Below are positions 46,690 to 59,699 of a DNA stretch of 64,000 nucleotides, in pieces. The notes under the pieces were generated by a model, which had not been told where the DNA came from, did not search any database, and was given only the letters and a program-made list of their open reading frames with translations. Source of the stretch: Limnomonas spitsbergensis (Eukaryota > Chlorophyta > Chlorophyceae > Chlamydomonadales); NCBI GenBank assembly GCA_037349105.1, contig JAYJMM010000004.1, positions 4,987,001 to 5,051,000 on the forward strand. The letters run 5' to 3'. Made by a program: the position numbers and the translations under genes. Positions within the stretch are counted from its first letter, which is position 1; every line of letters begins with the position of its first letter.

Positions 46690-49530
46690 TTGAGATGATT
46701 CTCTCTTTTCATCATACACTGAAAGATAAAACAACCAAATTTCTTCCAGAACACATATGCAGAATCCGCTGCATTTAGCTTGCCCCACACTCCATTTGCG
46801 TACCGTTTCATGGCCTCATCCTCGTCCTCTAGGAAATTATGGAAAGTAAGGTTAGTTTCTCAAAGCGCCCCGTCTCAACATTCAGCCAATGCGACCCCAT
46901 CCGATACCGGGCTACAGCGAAAATAATATTAGGCTTACTCAAATTGTACCAAAAAGTCTCCTTCACATCACGCTTAATTTGGAACCACTAAGAGAACGTA
47001 AACAATTTGACCCCCGAGCGTTCTGAGTCAGGAGTAGCACGTACTAACAGGGCCGTATGTGGCATGTCCCTGGACATTTTGGAAAGCCACTGATCCCTAG
47101 CTGAATTCACAGTGACCTCAATATCCAAAGAGGTATTGGCTGAAGCAGTCAATAAATCAATACCCAGAGTCATCAATATCGTAGACAGAAAACCAGCCCA
47201 ACAAAGTGAAGTGCCAGCCTTCGCCAAATCACAACTTTCCTGCGTAGCCATTTTCACAAGGTCATTGTTAGGCCTCAGATTAATTATATTCCAGAAACTC
47301 AGGGTCCGCTGAAAAAGACTTAAGATAAGGGGTTCACGGTGCAGTTCACTCATGAGAACATACTCGGCCGCAGACTTGCGAAGACCCAGACACTGCCTAA
47401 GGAAACCCTTGTGAATTACCTCCAAATCTCTAGAGAAACCAGTATCTGTCAAGCCGACTCCTTTCGCAAGGAGACCTGGTCCCCAAATTTCACACCCATG
47501 AAACTGAATAGGCTTCACCAAAGAGTCAAAAAGATGACATTTAATGTGAACATTGTGTATGTCAAGCTCATGACATCTCCGGACCATGGCATACAAAGCT
47601 GCCCTCCCCTTGTTAACACAACGTCTACCTGCTCCCTTCACACCCTCTGCCTCATCAAATAAAATACCCAAGTAGATGAAAAGGGGCTTAATATTAAGAA
47701 CGCTTCCGTCATAAGACAGATATGCCAAATGACGGCAATATTTCTGGTTAAAAACAACTGCTTCAGATTTTTTATATTGACTGTCAAGGCATTGTGGCGA
47801 CAAAAAATATGGAGAGCATCAAGAAGTTTTTGCAGATCATCCGGCGATTCAGCGAATAACACCAGATCATCAGCATTAAGTAAAACTCTGACCAAAGCAT
47901 GTGAAAGACGGGCGCCAATATCAGGGCACTCATTTGCGACAAACTTCTCGAAACGGTCGATAAACAGGCCAAACACTAGAGGGGACAGCGGGTCTCCTTG
48001 TTTAACACCCATAAAGGAGGATAAACTATCTCCCAGTTTACCACCAACCCGTACACGGATTTTTACATCCTGATACATCTCCTTCAAACTTTCTAAAATC
48101 CGGCCGTGCACGCCCATGCTCTGTAAACTCCGCCACAGTAAATCTCTGTCAATGCAGTCATATGCCTTCCTAAATCAATGAAAGCAGTAAAAATCGTTGT
48201 TTTCTCCGATGGTATTTTTCAATATTGTGGTTAAGGATGAAAGCATTATCAGGTGTCCCCTTCCATGCCGAAAACCTGCCTGGCCATCGGCTCTGAAACC
48301 CTGACTTTCTGCCCAAGAATCAAGACGCTGCAATAAGACGAGGGGATATAATTTGGATAGGGCTGTTCCAACGGCAATACCCCCATAATCGTCTTTGATT
48401 GCAGGACTGCCCTTTGGCTTGGGTACTGGAACGAGTGCTCCGATGCCTCACTCCTTAGGGTAACCTTCTGCCAAAACTCTATTAAACAAAAACGTAATTT
48501 GATTTGCCAAAACATGCTGCCGCTTCTCTTGAGAAAAAGCCCCCCTAGGAGTCACAATAACCGCGTGTTTTAAAAACTCCATAGGGACACCATCAACACC
48601 CGCAGACTTTCCATTCACAGTCTTTTCCAAAGCTTTCACAATCTCGGCTTCCGTAAAACACAATTAGGTGCTCTGCATGAGAAAGATGAACTTCTGAAGG
48701 AAGAGGAAATAAACACGCCTGAATAGACTCATCCCCAGCTTTGTGGCAAGACACATGCTCTGCAGGAGGTTTAAACAGCTTTTAAAAGTATGCAGTCCAA
48801 TCCCCCACATCTGTGAGGGGGCTGATCTTCCTGTTACTGCCATAAGCCGACCAAACAATCTTAGGCTGGCACCGAAGATCTGACAGTAGATCCGCTGCTC
48901 GTACACCCTCCCATTCACGCTTGATAGCCTGAGTTATACGTCGATATTCCCTAATGGCCAACTTAACCTCTCCTGAACCAGCACCCCAAAACTGGGCAGC
49001 CTCTAAACAAGTTTTCCTAGCAGCTTTGCACCGGTCATCATATTAAGTATTGCAAGGCCTATCCTGCTTGATAACTTTAGACTCATTGGGATAGCAAGCA
49101 ACTTTACCCTGCGATTTATGTAAATGCATATGGGCACACTCAATAGCCGGCTAACGTTTTGGGAGACTTCATGCACTGATGCAGAAAGGTGATACATGGC
49201 TCCAAAAAGTTCCGCCACCGAGGCAGACGTACATACATTTGTAACGTAAAAGTCCCTACTATAAGGGTTCCATCTGTAAACTACGCCACGAGCCTGCTTC
49301 TTAGTTACATCGTTTCCCTGCAAGGTTCCTTTTTCCCTCCTAGCAAACGCGGTTGGCTCCAAGGCGGGCCGGCATATCACATCCAGGCTTGATGGCCCCT
49401 GTCATATCAAAAATAAGGGACGGGGTTGATATGAAATAGTCAATGGCACTGCAAGCACCAGCATTCTTGCAGTGTCGCCCTACGAGGCATTCTGTGGCAG
49501 GCCCCCAAATATTATAACGATGGACCCAAT
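46690..49530 (-). mobile_element. decayed LINE (non-LTR retrotransposon), 5'-truncated in the endonuclease
   Basis: Read on the minus strand. At ~49.5-49.4 kb is a remnant of the endonuclease end (SAIDYFISTPSLIFDM). A linker follows at 48.7-49.4 kb, then reverse transcriptase blocks: GKSAGVDGVPMEFLKHA (~48.6 kb), GFRHGRGHL (~48.25 kb), GVKQGDPLSPLVFGLFIDRF (~47.95 kb) and the catalytic motif, which reads LLNADDLVLF instead of the usual YADD. The thumb/C-terminal region HGCEIWG (~47.5 kb) runs to 46988 and continues, shifted, to about 46690. Several frameshifts and the altered catalytic Tyr make it inactive. It belongs to a different family from the LINE piece at 58.7 kb, because the 3' ends differ. 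Confidence 0.88.
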
Positions 49531-50930
49531 GAGGTCAAAACACTGACTGCTGGGCCCTCAAGCTGCCTCAGCATGCTCAGGGGTGCTGGCAAGCTTGGTC
49601 CGGTTAGCTTGAAGGGCCATCTGGTGGGTTACCGCAGCTCTTGAGTCAAAGGCCTTCCGGGTCTTGTTGGGCGACACGTATGTGATGCCGGATTTATATA
49701 TTTTATACCTTTTATCCTTGCTAACTATTCATCGAAACCATGAAACCACCTTGTCAAACCCATTGGACAGCACCCATTACGTATTCGGAAGTTTTGTTGC
49801 TAAGAAATCAGGTTTGACTGGGTCCTAGGGGCACGTGAGGGGGGTTCAAGACCTCAGGAAGATAGGGATGAGACGATATGACCGTCGTTTATTGAGGGAT
49901 TTCAGTTGCTTTCGTTTGCCTTCCCCCCACATGTCTCGGTGCAACACATCAAGATTTTTTTCAACACAAAATTCAGTTGTTTCCCTCATTACTGTGTTAT
50001 ATGAGGTGCCTGGAGAATAACCCAGAAAAAAACTGGGGCCTTTGAAACAAGCACCACAATCGATGCTTTCGAGTATTTCGAAAAACACTGGCCAGTTCCA
50101 ATTATTCAAGTACCGGTAGTGGAAATAAAAGTGTTTTGTAGGAAGAATTGCGATGTGCCTACTTGGGACACACCCAAGAGACTGTACAAAGCTGAAAAGT
50201 CACTGGAGCTGGAGCAGCGCCTGCCCGGGAGCTAATCCTACTCGTAATGAGACGAAGCTGGCAAAGTTCGCCTTGAGGAGCTGCTGCCAGCCCACAAGTA
50301 TATGACCATAAACACAGAGATGCAGTTGAACACATTAAGTTCACTAGGGTCACCAAGAAGACCATTGTTTTTCTCTGTGACAACGAAGACAACAAAACGT
50401 CACTGTACCATCTAGTGACACTGGTCTGCTAGACTGGAGCCTTCCGGTGCTCTGTGGGCAATTCAGGTAAAAACTGGGCAGAGGGTATGTGCTGTTGACA
50501 TGAGGAAGAGCACAAGCAAGTACAGAGAGGCTACATTTATTTGTGTCATTCTATGGTTAAAATCAAGAAACAATTCAATGATTTCAAACCATGGGCATGG
50601 CAGGCTGGCAGCAGATGCCTTATTTTCCTAACAGCAGCAAGCCTTGGATCTTGTCTGCCTCCTCTCAGCACCTAAGGAGCCAGGAGCCAGGAGCCAGACC
50701 CCATTCTTATTTGCTCGCAGCCAACCTGCTGAGAAGTGATGTGGCGCCAAACACATCAAGCCTACCCAGAAACAGTGGATGTGGTTGGCGGCCTCATCCA
50801 GGGTCTTGGACAGCCAGCAGGGGTGGCAGCGCCGCTTGGAAATGGCTGGCTGCCCAAATTGCAGTCCTGAAGGCCCAGTAGGGGCAGCACTTGTGTTCTT
50901 GGGCCGCTTGCGATGCTGAGGCAGCAGCCT
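49531..50930. other. intergenic, EamA 3' side, with MBD-like remnant
   Basis: Apart from the fragment at 49558-49767 I see no coding evidence. The region just below 50931 should hold the 3' UTR of the EamA gene. The open frame at 50591-50881 on the plus strand lies opposite it and has no motif. Confidence 0.4.
49558..49767 (-). pseudogene. possible methyl-CpG-binding-domain-like remnant
   Basis: The minus frame reads SNGFDKVVSWFR, a TGA stop, then IVSKDKRYKIYK and SGITYVSPNKTRKAFDSRAA, ending EHAEAA-stop at 49558. The pattern hydrophobic-SG-x-TYVSP-x(4)-F-x-S-R-x-A resembles the YYSP-G-x-x-F-R-S half of MBD domains. It has no upstream open frame, no ATG and one internal stop, and it abuts the truncated LINE. 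It may be a broken host exon or part of a mobile element. The domain call rests on a short motif only. Confidence 0.3.
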
Positions 50931-53900
50931 TCAGTCCCTACGCTCCCCACCTGCAGCCTCTGCAACCTCTCCTCCCCCCTCGGCCCCCCCTCCTTCCCCG
51001 GTGGAGGCCAACAGGGAAGCTCCCATCATGATGGTAGCGCCTGTCCATGCGATGGGGCCCATGGCCTCGTCAGGGGAGTCGAGAGCCATCCAGGCAATAG
51101 CCGTCGAGAAGATGGGAGATGTGGCGTAAATAACCTATTTGCGGGGAGAGGGGGGTCCAGGTCAGGCAAGGGGGGGGTCACAAACACTTTTTATGTTTGC
51201 TTGACCAGTGCCTTACTTGATGTTCAGATGTATGCACTGGCGCTGACTAGTCTTATCACTCATCGGCCAAAGCACTCATATAAATAAAATATGATGCGCC
51301 ATGGGCCATGGCTTTGAGTGGAGTGTGTTCAATCATACCGAGAAGAGGACTGGCAGGTTGAGCGCTTCATGAATTATGATGCGCTTAACCCACACAAGAT
51401 TGTTTCAGCCCATACGCTCCCCCCCTCGGCCTTGGAAATCATTCTTAATGAACGCCGGCGGGGTCACTAGTTAATGTGCACCCAAAACTGGGGGTGCATG
51501 GCAACGCAGGCAAAGGGTTCATGCTTCTGTTAAGGGTGATAAGGTTGCAATCGGTGCATCTGAGATATGGGCATCAACAGAACCCAATCAGGGCGTACCC
51601 CCATCGAGAGAGTGACCAGCAGATCAGAGACCCTGCCTTGGTCAAGCGCTGGTGGGTGGGCCTGCAGGTGCATGTGGGATGCTTGAAGCACCCTGCAGGC
51701 AACACTAGAAAAATAATTCCCAAATGGCACACAGCTCAAGGCCTGCATTAACAGCTGAAGGGTACACTGAGTCATGGCCAAATTACCAAATTGAATACCC
51801 TACCGTACACAGGCTATTCACCGGTAGGATGCTAGTTGCAGCATTGACGAACCCGGGGCCTCGTGAGCCCTGAACGCGAAGCCCTGAGCCCCAAACAGCG
51901 CAGGTACCAACCGCCCGTATGTTCATTAACATCCATCTGTCTCACCAGATTTACAAACGGTCGAAATGCCAAGTGGAGATACTATTCAAATATCTTAAGA
52001 TATTCTTAGCAGATCCCTCCCTCCCTTGACCCCACCACTGACCTGGGCCTGTGCAGGCGGTACGGTTTGCTGACCCAGCGCCTGGAGGTACGCAGCTAGC
52101 GCCCCCGGACCGAGCCCCACCCACAGCATCACGGCCAGGCTCACGGGGTCACGCATGAGGTGCTGCAACGCCAAGACTGCGTCCATGTAGCCGCTGGGTG
52201 TGCCTGCAGCAGAAATGGAGCATCAAGGCCTGGTTAAGGTGGGGGGTGACCAACTGACAATACAGAAGCAGCTGCAGCAATGTATAGGGTGGGGCATAAT
52301 TTGAGGCTACACAAAATAGGCTGTGCTTCAGCGTCACGAAAATGGATGCCTGCCTGCCTGTAGGGTTCACCAAAGGCTGGCAGGCAGCATGCCTTTAAAG
52401 ATGCCTTTGTTCAAAAGGCACCAAGAACTTGAGCTGCATTTAAGATGGCATCAACAGCTTATCCGATCACGAATCACGAATCACGACAAGCAGAGGTAAA
52501 AATCGGGTGAGCTGGGTGGATCCACTGCTCATTTAAAGTTCAGGGTGCTTCAGCTACAAGTCAGATACATCACAGCCTATGGACAGAAGGGCCTGCTGCA
52601 GCAAGCCCAGAGCCGCCGGCTGCAGGCCTGTCAAGGTTTGGTCCCCATCGGCCAGGTGGCGGCTGTCAAGTGGCCGGCAAAACATGGTCTGGTACAAACT
52701 AAGGTGGTCTGGCACACTAAAAGCTATCCATAACGTGGTTGCACACTTACACTGCCAATCTGCTGCCACCCAGAGTAGCGAGAAGAATGTGAGACCAAAG
52801 GTGGAGGAGGCAGCCAACGCCAGCGAGGGAAACCTGTTGCCGTAGCAGCTCAGGCGGACGGTGCTCATTGCGAAGAACACTGTTGACACGAGGATGTACA
52901 CATAGCCTATGGGCTGCATGCAAAGAGGTACAAGCGTCAGAGCTACATGATGTTCACCCTGGCTGGCAAGCCCACTGGCTGCTATGCAATCAAGTTAGTG
53001 TGGATAAGTGAAAGCGGATGTACAGCCGGCGTGAGGCATGACTGCATGGGCTCAGGGGCTTTGGGACTGCAGGTCTCGAGTCTATGTCACCGTTGACAAC
53101 ATCTATCCCTCCCCACTCCGCATGCTGTACACCCTCGCTCCACCGGGGTCCAGACGCGCTAATCGACTTTGGGGCACAGATCCAAACATCAAACAGAGCC
53201 TCTCACGTTTTCGTGAGCGACAGCGCTCCCTGCTCCTGCGGCCCCGCTCATGAGCCCCTCGGCTGCCACCAGCAGCGCGCCTGCCAGGCCGAGGCCGCAG
53301 GCTGACCACTCGTGGCGCTGCACTCGCTCCATGGAGAGGTGCACCAGCAGCGGGGTCATGAGCACGGTGGCCTGGTCCAGGAAGGCCGTCTTGGTGGCGC
53401 TGATGTTCTGCAGCGCAACAACAGACAAACACATGCACGCGAGCTGAAGATACAGCAGGGGGAAAACGCACAGCTTTCTTCTGAACTCACTCTCTTTCTT
53501 TTGTGTTTGCAGGAGCCGCACTGTTAAGGGCTAGGACGTAGCTCAAACACTAGGGCTTCACTTTGTGTTCAATCATTAGCACAGCCGCTCACCCGCAGAC
53601 CCAAATGCAAGATGCCCGGATCTTAGGTCCCAGATCCAAGGGGTCCGGATCCAAGAGGCCCGGATCCAAGAGGCCCAAATTCAAGAGGCCCGGATCCACG
53701 AGGCCCGGATCCAAGAGGCTCGGATCCAAGAAGCCCTGGATTCAAAGAGCCCGGATTACAGGGGCCCGGTTCCAAGGGCAGGGCGATAGCATGAAGAGTG
53801 GGCAAGAGGCCGAGCAGCCAAAAGTTAATATAGACTGTTCAGTTGATGGGCGCTTAGCGGAGGGTGAGGTCATGGGGGGTGGCGGTGATTCCCTTCTGGC

Positions 53901-56694
53901 GCAAGTGACTGCAGGCGAAGGCCTGTGCTGCGGGCTTGGCAGATGACTCGCTCCTATTGAATTTCAAAATTTCAAATGCGTTATCTGATTGTCCACACAA
54001 TTTACACGAGTTGATTAGTACACAGAATACCTGGATGTTTTGATAGCCATCCAATGACAAGAATCAGTCCAAACGAAAGTTGAATAAAAGGAAGGCAAAC
54101 ATTCAAACCATAGCTTCAGGCTCGGCCCTCCTTGCTCACCTGCACAGCCAGGACCTCCAGGCCAAACGCCAAGCACATCCACAAGCCCAGCTCACAGCCC
54201 ACCACCAGGATGCTGTCCGAGGTCCAGTTGAGAGCATGGGCCACCAAGTGTTCCAGAGGGGAGGAAGGGACACGCCTCCCGCTGCCCTCCAGCGCGGCGG
54301 GCACGGCCACGGTGCTAGCCTGCTTTGCCGCCAGAGCCGCCGCCGCTGCAGCCTCAGCTGCGAGAGGATTTAACATCTCCGGGCCCACAATGGGGACAAC
54401 GGCCTGCCACGGGCAAGCAATATGGGTGTTGTTGTTCTATTGTATGAATGAAACCACCTACCTGCCACGGGCAATCTTAACAGGCATGAAACAAAGAATG
54501 GGAAAGGATGCTATGGACAAGGGACAAGGAACGGGACAGGGACAAGGAATGGGTTTGAGAGAACCATTATAGCAACTGTTGAGCAGCTGAGCCACACCAC
54601 TGGCAGGTGGAATCAGGGTTGACATGCCCAGCCATCTATTTCACGAGACATGCTGAACTCATGTGTTCGCCGAAACGCCTGACAGACTCAGCCAGCAATG
54701 TCAGGTGATGTGATCGCATTGAATCTGGTTGAATGTACCCAGCCACCTTCTTATCAAGACACAATACCACCCACGCTGAATCAGGGTGGGGAAATGTGCA
54801 GCAAAGTGCTTTGCGCGACGTCAAAACCCGACACTGCTGTGTAATGCTCAGCCACCAACTTTGGGAAAATATGTTTGCACTAAAAGATGGAGCACTTTGC
54901 AGGCACCTACTTTGGGAGATGTGACCGCTGCTGCTGTGATGCAAGACCCTGCCAGGAACCCGGCCGTGAGCAAGGACTGCAACGCATTCATCACAAGGGC
55001 GCCCGGAGGCCTGCAAAAGCAAAAACACATGTGCATAATTACAGGGCCATGCCTTCCAGGATTAGGCGGATTCAGCTTGTGGTTTTGGATATTCGTCACA
55101 GGATATGGCCCGTCTGACATTGGGGGAGGGGCTGGAGGTGGGGGGGACCTCAGATGAGGGGCAGGGCAGGTGCCTCAAAATTTGTCTAATTTGTCAAACT
55201 TGTGGAGAGGTTGCAAACCGCCCCGATAAGGGATAAGGGGCAGTTTGCAACCTCACCCACAAGTTTCCCAGCATCTTCCTCATCAACCCAACTTCCTAAT
55301 CTCACCCCTGGACAGCATTCTTGATTCACACCCAATAATCTAAATCCTGGAAAATTAAAGGTCACCCAGATTGGGACCATACCTATGTTTCTAATAGTGG
55401 GCGTTAAGCTGCCTTATAGCCTGGCTGCTGGGTGGCCACTACTGGGGCCATGGGGACCAAACCTTGACCTGTCTACCACTGGTGGCCCAAGCGGCAGGGC
55501 TTGCTGCACACAGCCCTTACGGCCTTGGGCCCGAGTATAGCCGAACTGTAGCTCAAGTGCACTGAGATAAACACTGTGCTGCACATGCTCGTACGGCAAG
55601 AGGATTGCATGGCGCAGGCAGGCCCTGCTGACGCCGCCGTTAGGATCTGCATCTCACACCACCTTGGCCTGGCCCTGCGGTCCTGGTGGGGCAGACCTGT
55701 ATATGTGTCCCATGTTCGCCTGCCTTTCTGTGCTAGGCCCAGGCATGTCAGGTTTGCCCGTACCTTACTTGCTTAGGCTTCACGACGCTTTCTCTGTTAC
55801 TCCTCTTTTCTGCTTGGCCCTCTAAGTAGAAATGCCATCGTGAGGATCGGTAGACTCAGCGACACCTGAACCTGTATCTCCTCCCACCCCCCTCTTCCTC
55901 CTAGACCCCCGCCAGTCTATCCCGCACTTCATCAACCACCAGGTCACATTCCAATCACAATACCTGTTCATCGCTGGAAAGATAAGGCAGCGGCATAGCC
56001 GTTTGGCATTCACCGTCCCAACGCTAAGATGATCGGCAAGAAGTCGAGAACGGCCCAGCTTCGTGTTAGTTCCCCCCCTTTGCCCAGCCTAGTCCCCATG
56101 CCTGCCCCAGTGGACCCACTCGTCACTGAGGAAGATGTATCGGATAGCAGGAGGGTAGGACCCCCACAGCATGGCCACGCCGAATAACATGAGGTATGCC
56201 TCAGGCCTAGGCTGCATGCGCCCCTTCTCTGTGGGAACTACTGATTGAAGCGTCTCGATATCTGGCAGCTGGATCTGTTTGGTGCTGCTGCTACGGATGC
56301 TGTTGCTGCTGCTGTCAATAGGATTGGCTGCGTGTTGCACGTCACTGCTGGCTCGGCACAGGAAACGAGGCAGTCCTTGTGAGTCTTCCGAAGGCCAGAT
56401 TTTCCTCCCGTGCGCAGTCAAGATCGCGGTCGGAATGCCCTGTGAATTGAATTTGGATTCGTTGCTCTGCAAAGCCGTGACCTTTTCTGAGCAGCCGCTG
56501 CGCTCGGACGGTAATGAAGGTTGGAGACCCGGCCTGGGAAAATGATGGTAGGAGCAGCAGCAGCAAGCGAGCTCATCCCGCAGCCTCAACTTTCCCGAGG
56601 CACTGCTGCTGTTGGAACAGTTTGAGCTGTAGAAAGAGCGCCCGAGATGGGGTGTCCCAAGACCGAATAGTGATCTTCGAGGGACTAGGGCCAT
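50931..56694 (-). CDS. EamA/DMT-family transporter with plastid-type leader
   Basis: A drug/metabolite-transporter superfamily permease, expected to have ~10 TM helices in two EamA repeats. Exons: 56694-56120, 55010-54911, 54403-54140, 53407-53207, 52913-52751, 52203-52043, 51134-50931; 555 residues in phase. Repeat 1: AYLMLFGVAMLWGSYPPAIR, ILVVGCELGLWMCLAFGLEV, NISATKTAFLDQATVLMTPL, GLGLAGALLVAAEGL. Repeat 2: YVYILVSTVFFAMSTVRLSC, TFGLTFFSLLWVA, PGALAAYLQALGQQTV, VIYATSPIFSTAIAWMAL, GATIMMGASLLAS. The first ~150 residues are Ser/Arg/Cys-rich with few acidic residues near the N-terminus, fitting a chloroplast transit peptide. An Ala-rich loop interrupts repeat 1. The ATG at 56694 is the first in frame after a TTG-only stretch. 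Substrate unknown. Confidence 0.88.
53625..53780. repeat. ~15-bp minisatellite (GGATCC-bearing) in an EamA intron
   Basis: About ten imperfect units of CCAAGAGGCCCGGAT type, several carrying an intact GGATCC. The array lies in the intron between the third and fourth coding exons of the EamA gene. It creates an open frame of Gly/Ser/Lys/Arg/Pro repeats on the plus strand, which I regard as a by-product. Confidence 0.85.
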
Positions 56695-58699
56695 CTTGCT
56701 GCGGCAGTGGTCAGACCTCGCCACCCCAGCACGGGCTGAGCGTAGCGCTCGGGTAAGGACAATAATTGTTTCCAATTAACTCTTAAAAAAGCTACTATCG
56801 AAGCCAGACTCGTGTCCCAACACTTGCGTATCGGTGGGGTCAGACAGATTCTGCTGACGTGCCCACGTACCCATCAATCCAAGACAGTTGTAGATCTGCA
56901 CCAGGGGGATCTCGGTGGGATCTCCCCCTGATCTGCAGGCATGCCATGGGCTCCGGTACCATCAAACCTGCAAGAAATATGAAAGGGCTGGCCCTTTATG
57001 AAAGGGCTGGCCCTTGGGCCCACCTCCCCAGTTACCCGTTTCCCTCGGCATCGTCTCTCTGAAATTTGGACGTTTGGTTTTGTTTGAGCACCCCAGCTGG
57101 CCGGAAGAGTAGGGCGCCAATGCGCCATGCACGAGAAATTCGCTGGGCAGGAGGGCAGGAGTGCAGCAGACAGCAGTAGGCAGGATCAGAAGTTGGGCAT
57201 CAAGCAGGAAAAGAAGGTAGGCAGCAGGGCAGGAGGCAGTTGGCTCGAGCATAAGCTGGGCAGCAGGGCAGTACGTTATACAGTAGGCACAAGCTGGGCA
57301 GCAGGGCAGCAGGCAACTTCTAATCTGCTCATGCGACTTCAGGAGAACTTCTGTGTCACCGGCCTTCGCTGCGACAGGCCGGCCGCCGGTATTCCGCTGC
57401 GGCATGCACTGTTGGCATTGCAGGCTTGTCATGCTCTACCCAGAACATGGGATAACCCAATGAGGGAGACATTGCTTTGTCCCTTGCAGGTGCACAACTG
57501 TTGCACAACCCTGCTTGCTACGCTGTACTGTTGTGATGCATCGCCAAAAAAGGCAGACAGAGGTGCTAAAATGTTCACCACAAACCTGTCTTTCATTTCT
57601 CTGTCACTAACCGGTCAATAGTACTCCTTCTTTTTCTGCTTACCTGCCCCCTCTTTCCTTTTTCGCTCAACGGTACTGTTGAGCGTTCGGAGAGCCGGGC
57701 CTCTTTGAGAAAGGCCCTGGGGATAATGTCTTTTATCTGCCTACTCCTTCATTTATTTGCTGCATCTCTCCCGAAGCTGGGCATGCAGACTGCCATGTTT
57801 TGTTCTTCTGACCAATGCTATGCTTGTCTGCTATTGCTCTTTGACCAGCTGTTGCACGACTGTCGCAATTTAACCTCTGCCGTTCTGCCTTGCCAGAGAC
57901 TACCGATACTCCATACTTCTCCGTCCTCTACGTGCTGTAATGGAACATCTGCCATGCGGTTTGGATTCATTCGACCATGCTTGCAGCTCAAACGATGCTT
58001 GCCATGTGCGGTGTCCTGCTCTGGTGCCGGCTTTCATAGGTTTGTGCATGGAGGATTGAGGTAGATTCAGACTCTTAAGTGCATGCAGCATGCCCGTTGC
58101 TCCGACCACTCTGCATGCTTTAGCCCCACCCTCTTAATTTACACGCCTTTTCGCAATATGTGTTGGCGGATCGAATCGTAGAGCGGACGTTGCGCTCACT
58201 GCAGGAGGTCCTATTGCCGGTCCGGTACTTTGAAGTTCGAACTCCAGACCAGTCGCAGACAGTATAGTGCGACAGGTCGGCCTGGGTCCCGCCTCACTTT
58301 TCCTTTTTTTTGCATGCAGCGTCATGCACTTTTCTCATTGTTGGCCTGTCATGCCCTGTCCAGGCATGTGCACCAGGTTTGGCTACTAGAAAAAGTCGGT
58401 CGCAAACCACTGGCCTGTTTGTGCAGAGATTGGTGACAGAACCCTTTTCGGCAGCTGCATATGACATCTTGAAGTGAAGGGGGCAAAGAGACGTGACTGC
58501 CGGCGTGTTATTGTTAGAGCCTTTCAGCCTTTGCCCATGTCCGCTTTGCACTGGCCTGATGCCCTGTCTCCACTCACAAGGCCAAACAAGCCACAGGCCT
58601 CAGCCCCACTGGGCTCCAAGTCGCATGCTGTACCACATTGGCACAGGAAGATGTGTCCTCCGAAGTTCAACCGCATAGCTGATAGCTTGATCTTCCTCC
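56695..58699. other. intergenic, EamA upstream side
   Basis: Contains the EamA promoter side. A short direct repeat lies at 56977-57013 (ATGAAAGGGCTGGCCCTT twice), and a GGGCAGCAGGGCAG-type repeat region at about 57210-57315. Open frames at 57.1-57.6 and 57.7-58.1 kb have no motif and no splice-consistent partners. Confidence 0.4.
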
Positions 58700-59650
58700 C
58701 ACAGCCATGCACCTTGCAGACCACAAGCGCGACAGCTTGAAGAGGGCCTTGCAGGGTAGAGAGGCGCCTTTGGCTGCCGCGCTACACCGCGTTTGCCGCA
58801 TGGCCGCCAAGGGGCGCCTAAGGCACCATCTACCAACAAGCATCAGGTTGGCAGCTGTTACGCAGCGCCTGCGTCCAACTACGGCGACGAGGTGTGGGCC
58901 ACCAGCCAACTCCGGTCGCGGCAATGTCTCTACAACAAGATGCAGTCCAGCATGCTTCAGCATTTGCGCCAGGCTGTGGGGCTACCTGCATCAGCCGCCA
59001 GCTGGGGGGGCCTGAGGGAGCTGCAGATCCAGGCATAACAGCGAGACTGGTGGACCCATATCCTCCGCTTCCACAATGCAGCGGTGGCACTGGCAGCACA
59101 GCAAGACAGCCCTCTAATGGCTGAGGCCATGGCAGCAGATATGCAGCTTGCATTCAGCCAGGGCACTGGAGGACGCACCTGGTGCTTTGATCTGCTGGGT
59201 GCACTGGAGGAGCTGGAGCGGGGGGCAGCCGCCCCCGAATTGTGCAAGACTGCAGCTGACCTGCAGCGCCTTTCCGTCACAGAGGTGTTGACACTCGTTG
59301 ACGCAGCCTACGAGCATGTGCAGCTGGACATAAGCGGTGGGGGGCCCCAGGGACCCTATCATTGAGCACAGGTCTGCGGTGACCTGCCGTGCCTGGTTTC
59401 AGACCACGACATGCGCTGTGCTGGCGCAAGCCAGGAGCTTCACAGGCACGAGGGAGTGTGCTTGTGTGCACATAAATTTCAATCGCGGCGCGGCGCATTA
59501 GCACGGCTGGCACCAGAGGACGGCGCAGCGGTCAGCAGCGAGAGACACGCTGCTTCCAACGATGCTGGTCAAGGGGTGATGGCGAGCATATAGAGGATGC
59601 ATTACATGCTTGCTTCCAGTGCCCTAGTGTCAGGAAGCAATTACGGGACA
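58700..59650 (+). mobile_element. LINE C-terminal fragment with CCHC-like motif
   Basis: Three frames interrupted by shifts and stops. First comes LKRALQGREAPLAAALHRVC (from 58735). A shifted frame carries the typical LINE thumb motif NYGDEVWA (about 58880) and ILRFHNAAVALAAQ. Another shift near 59.5 kb gives RCFQRCWSRGDGEHIEDAL and HACFQCPSVRKQ, the conserved Cys/His terminus of LINE ORF2 proteins. The dispersed tail repeat follows at 59700-59930. The fragment is inactive and 5'-truncated. Confidence 0.8.
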
Positions 59651-59699
59651 GGGGTGGGCGGGTCCCCCGGGCAGTGCCACGAACTTCCACCAACTGTAC

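Noticed and set aside
53563..53946. Repeat-rich plus-strand protein of 127 codons
   Set aside because: Generated by the GGATCC minisatellite within the EamA intron.
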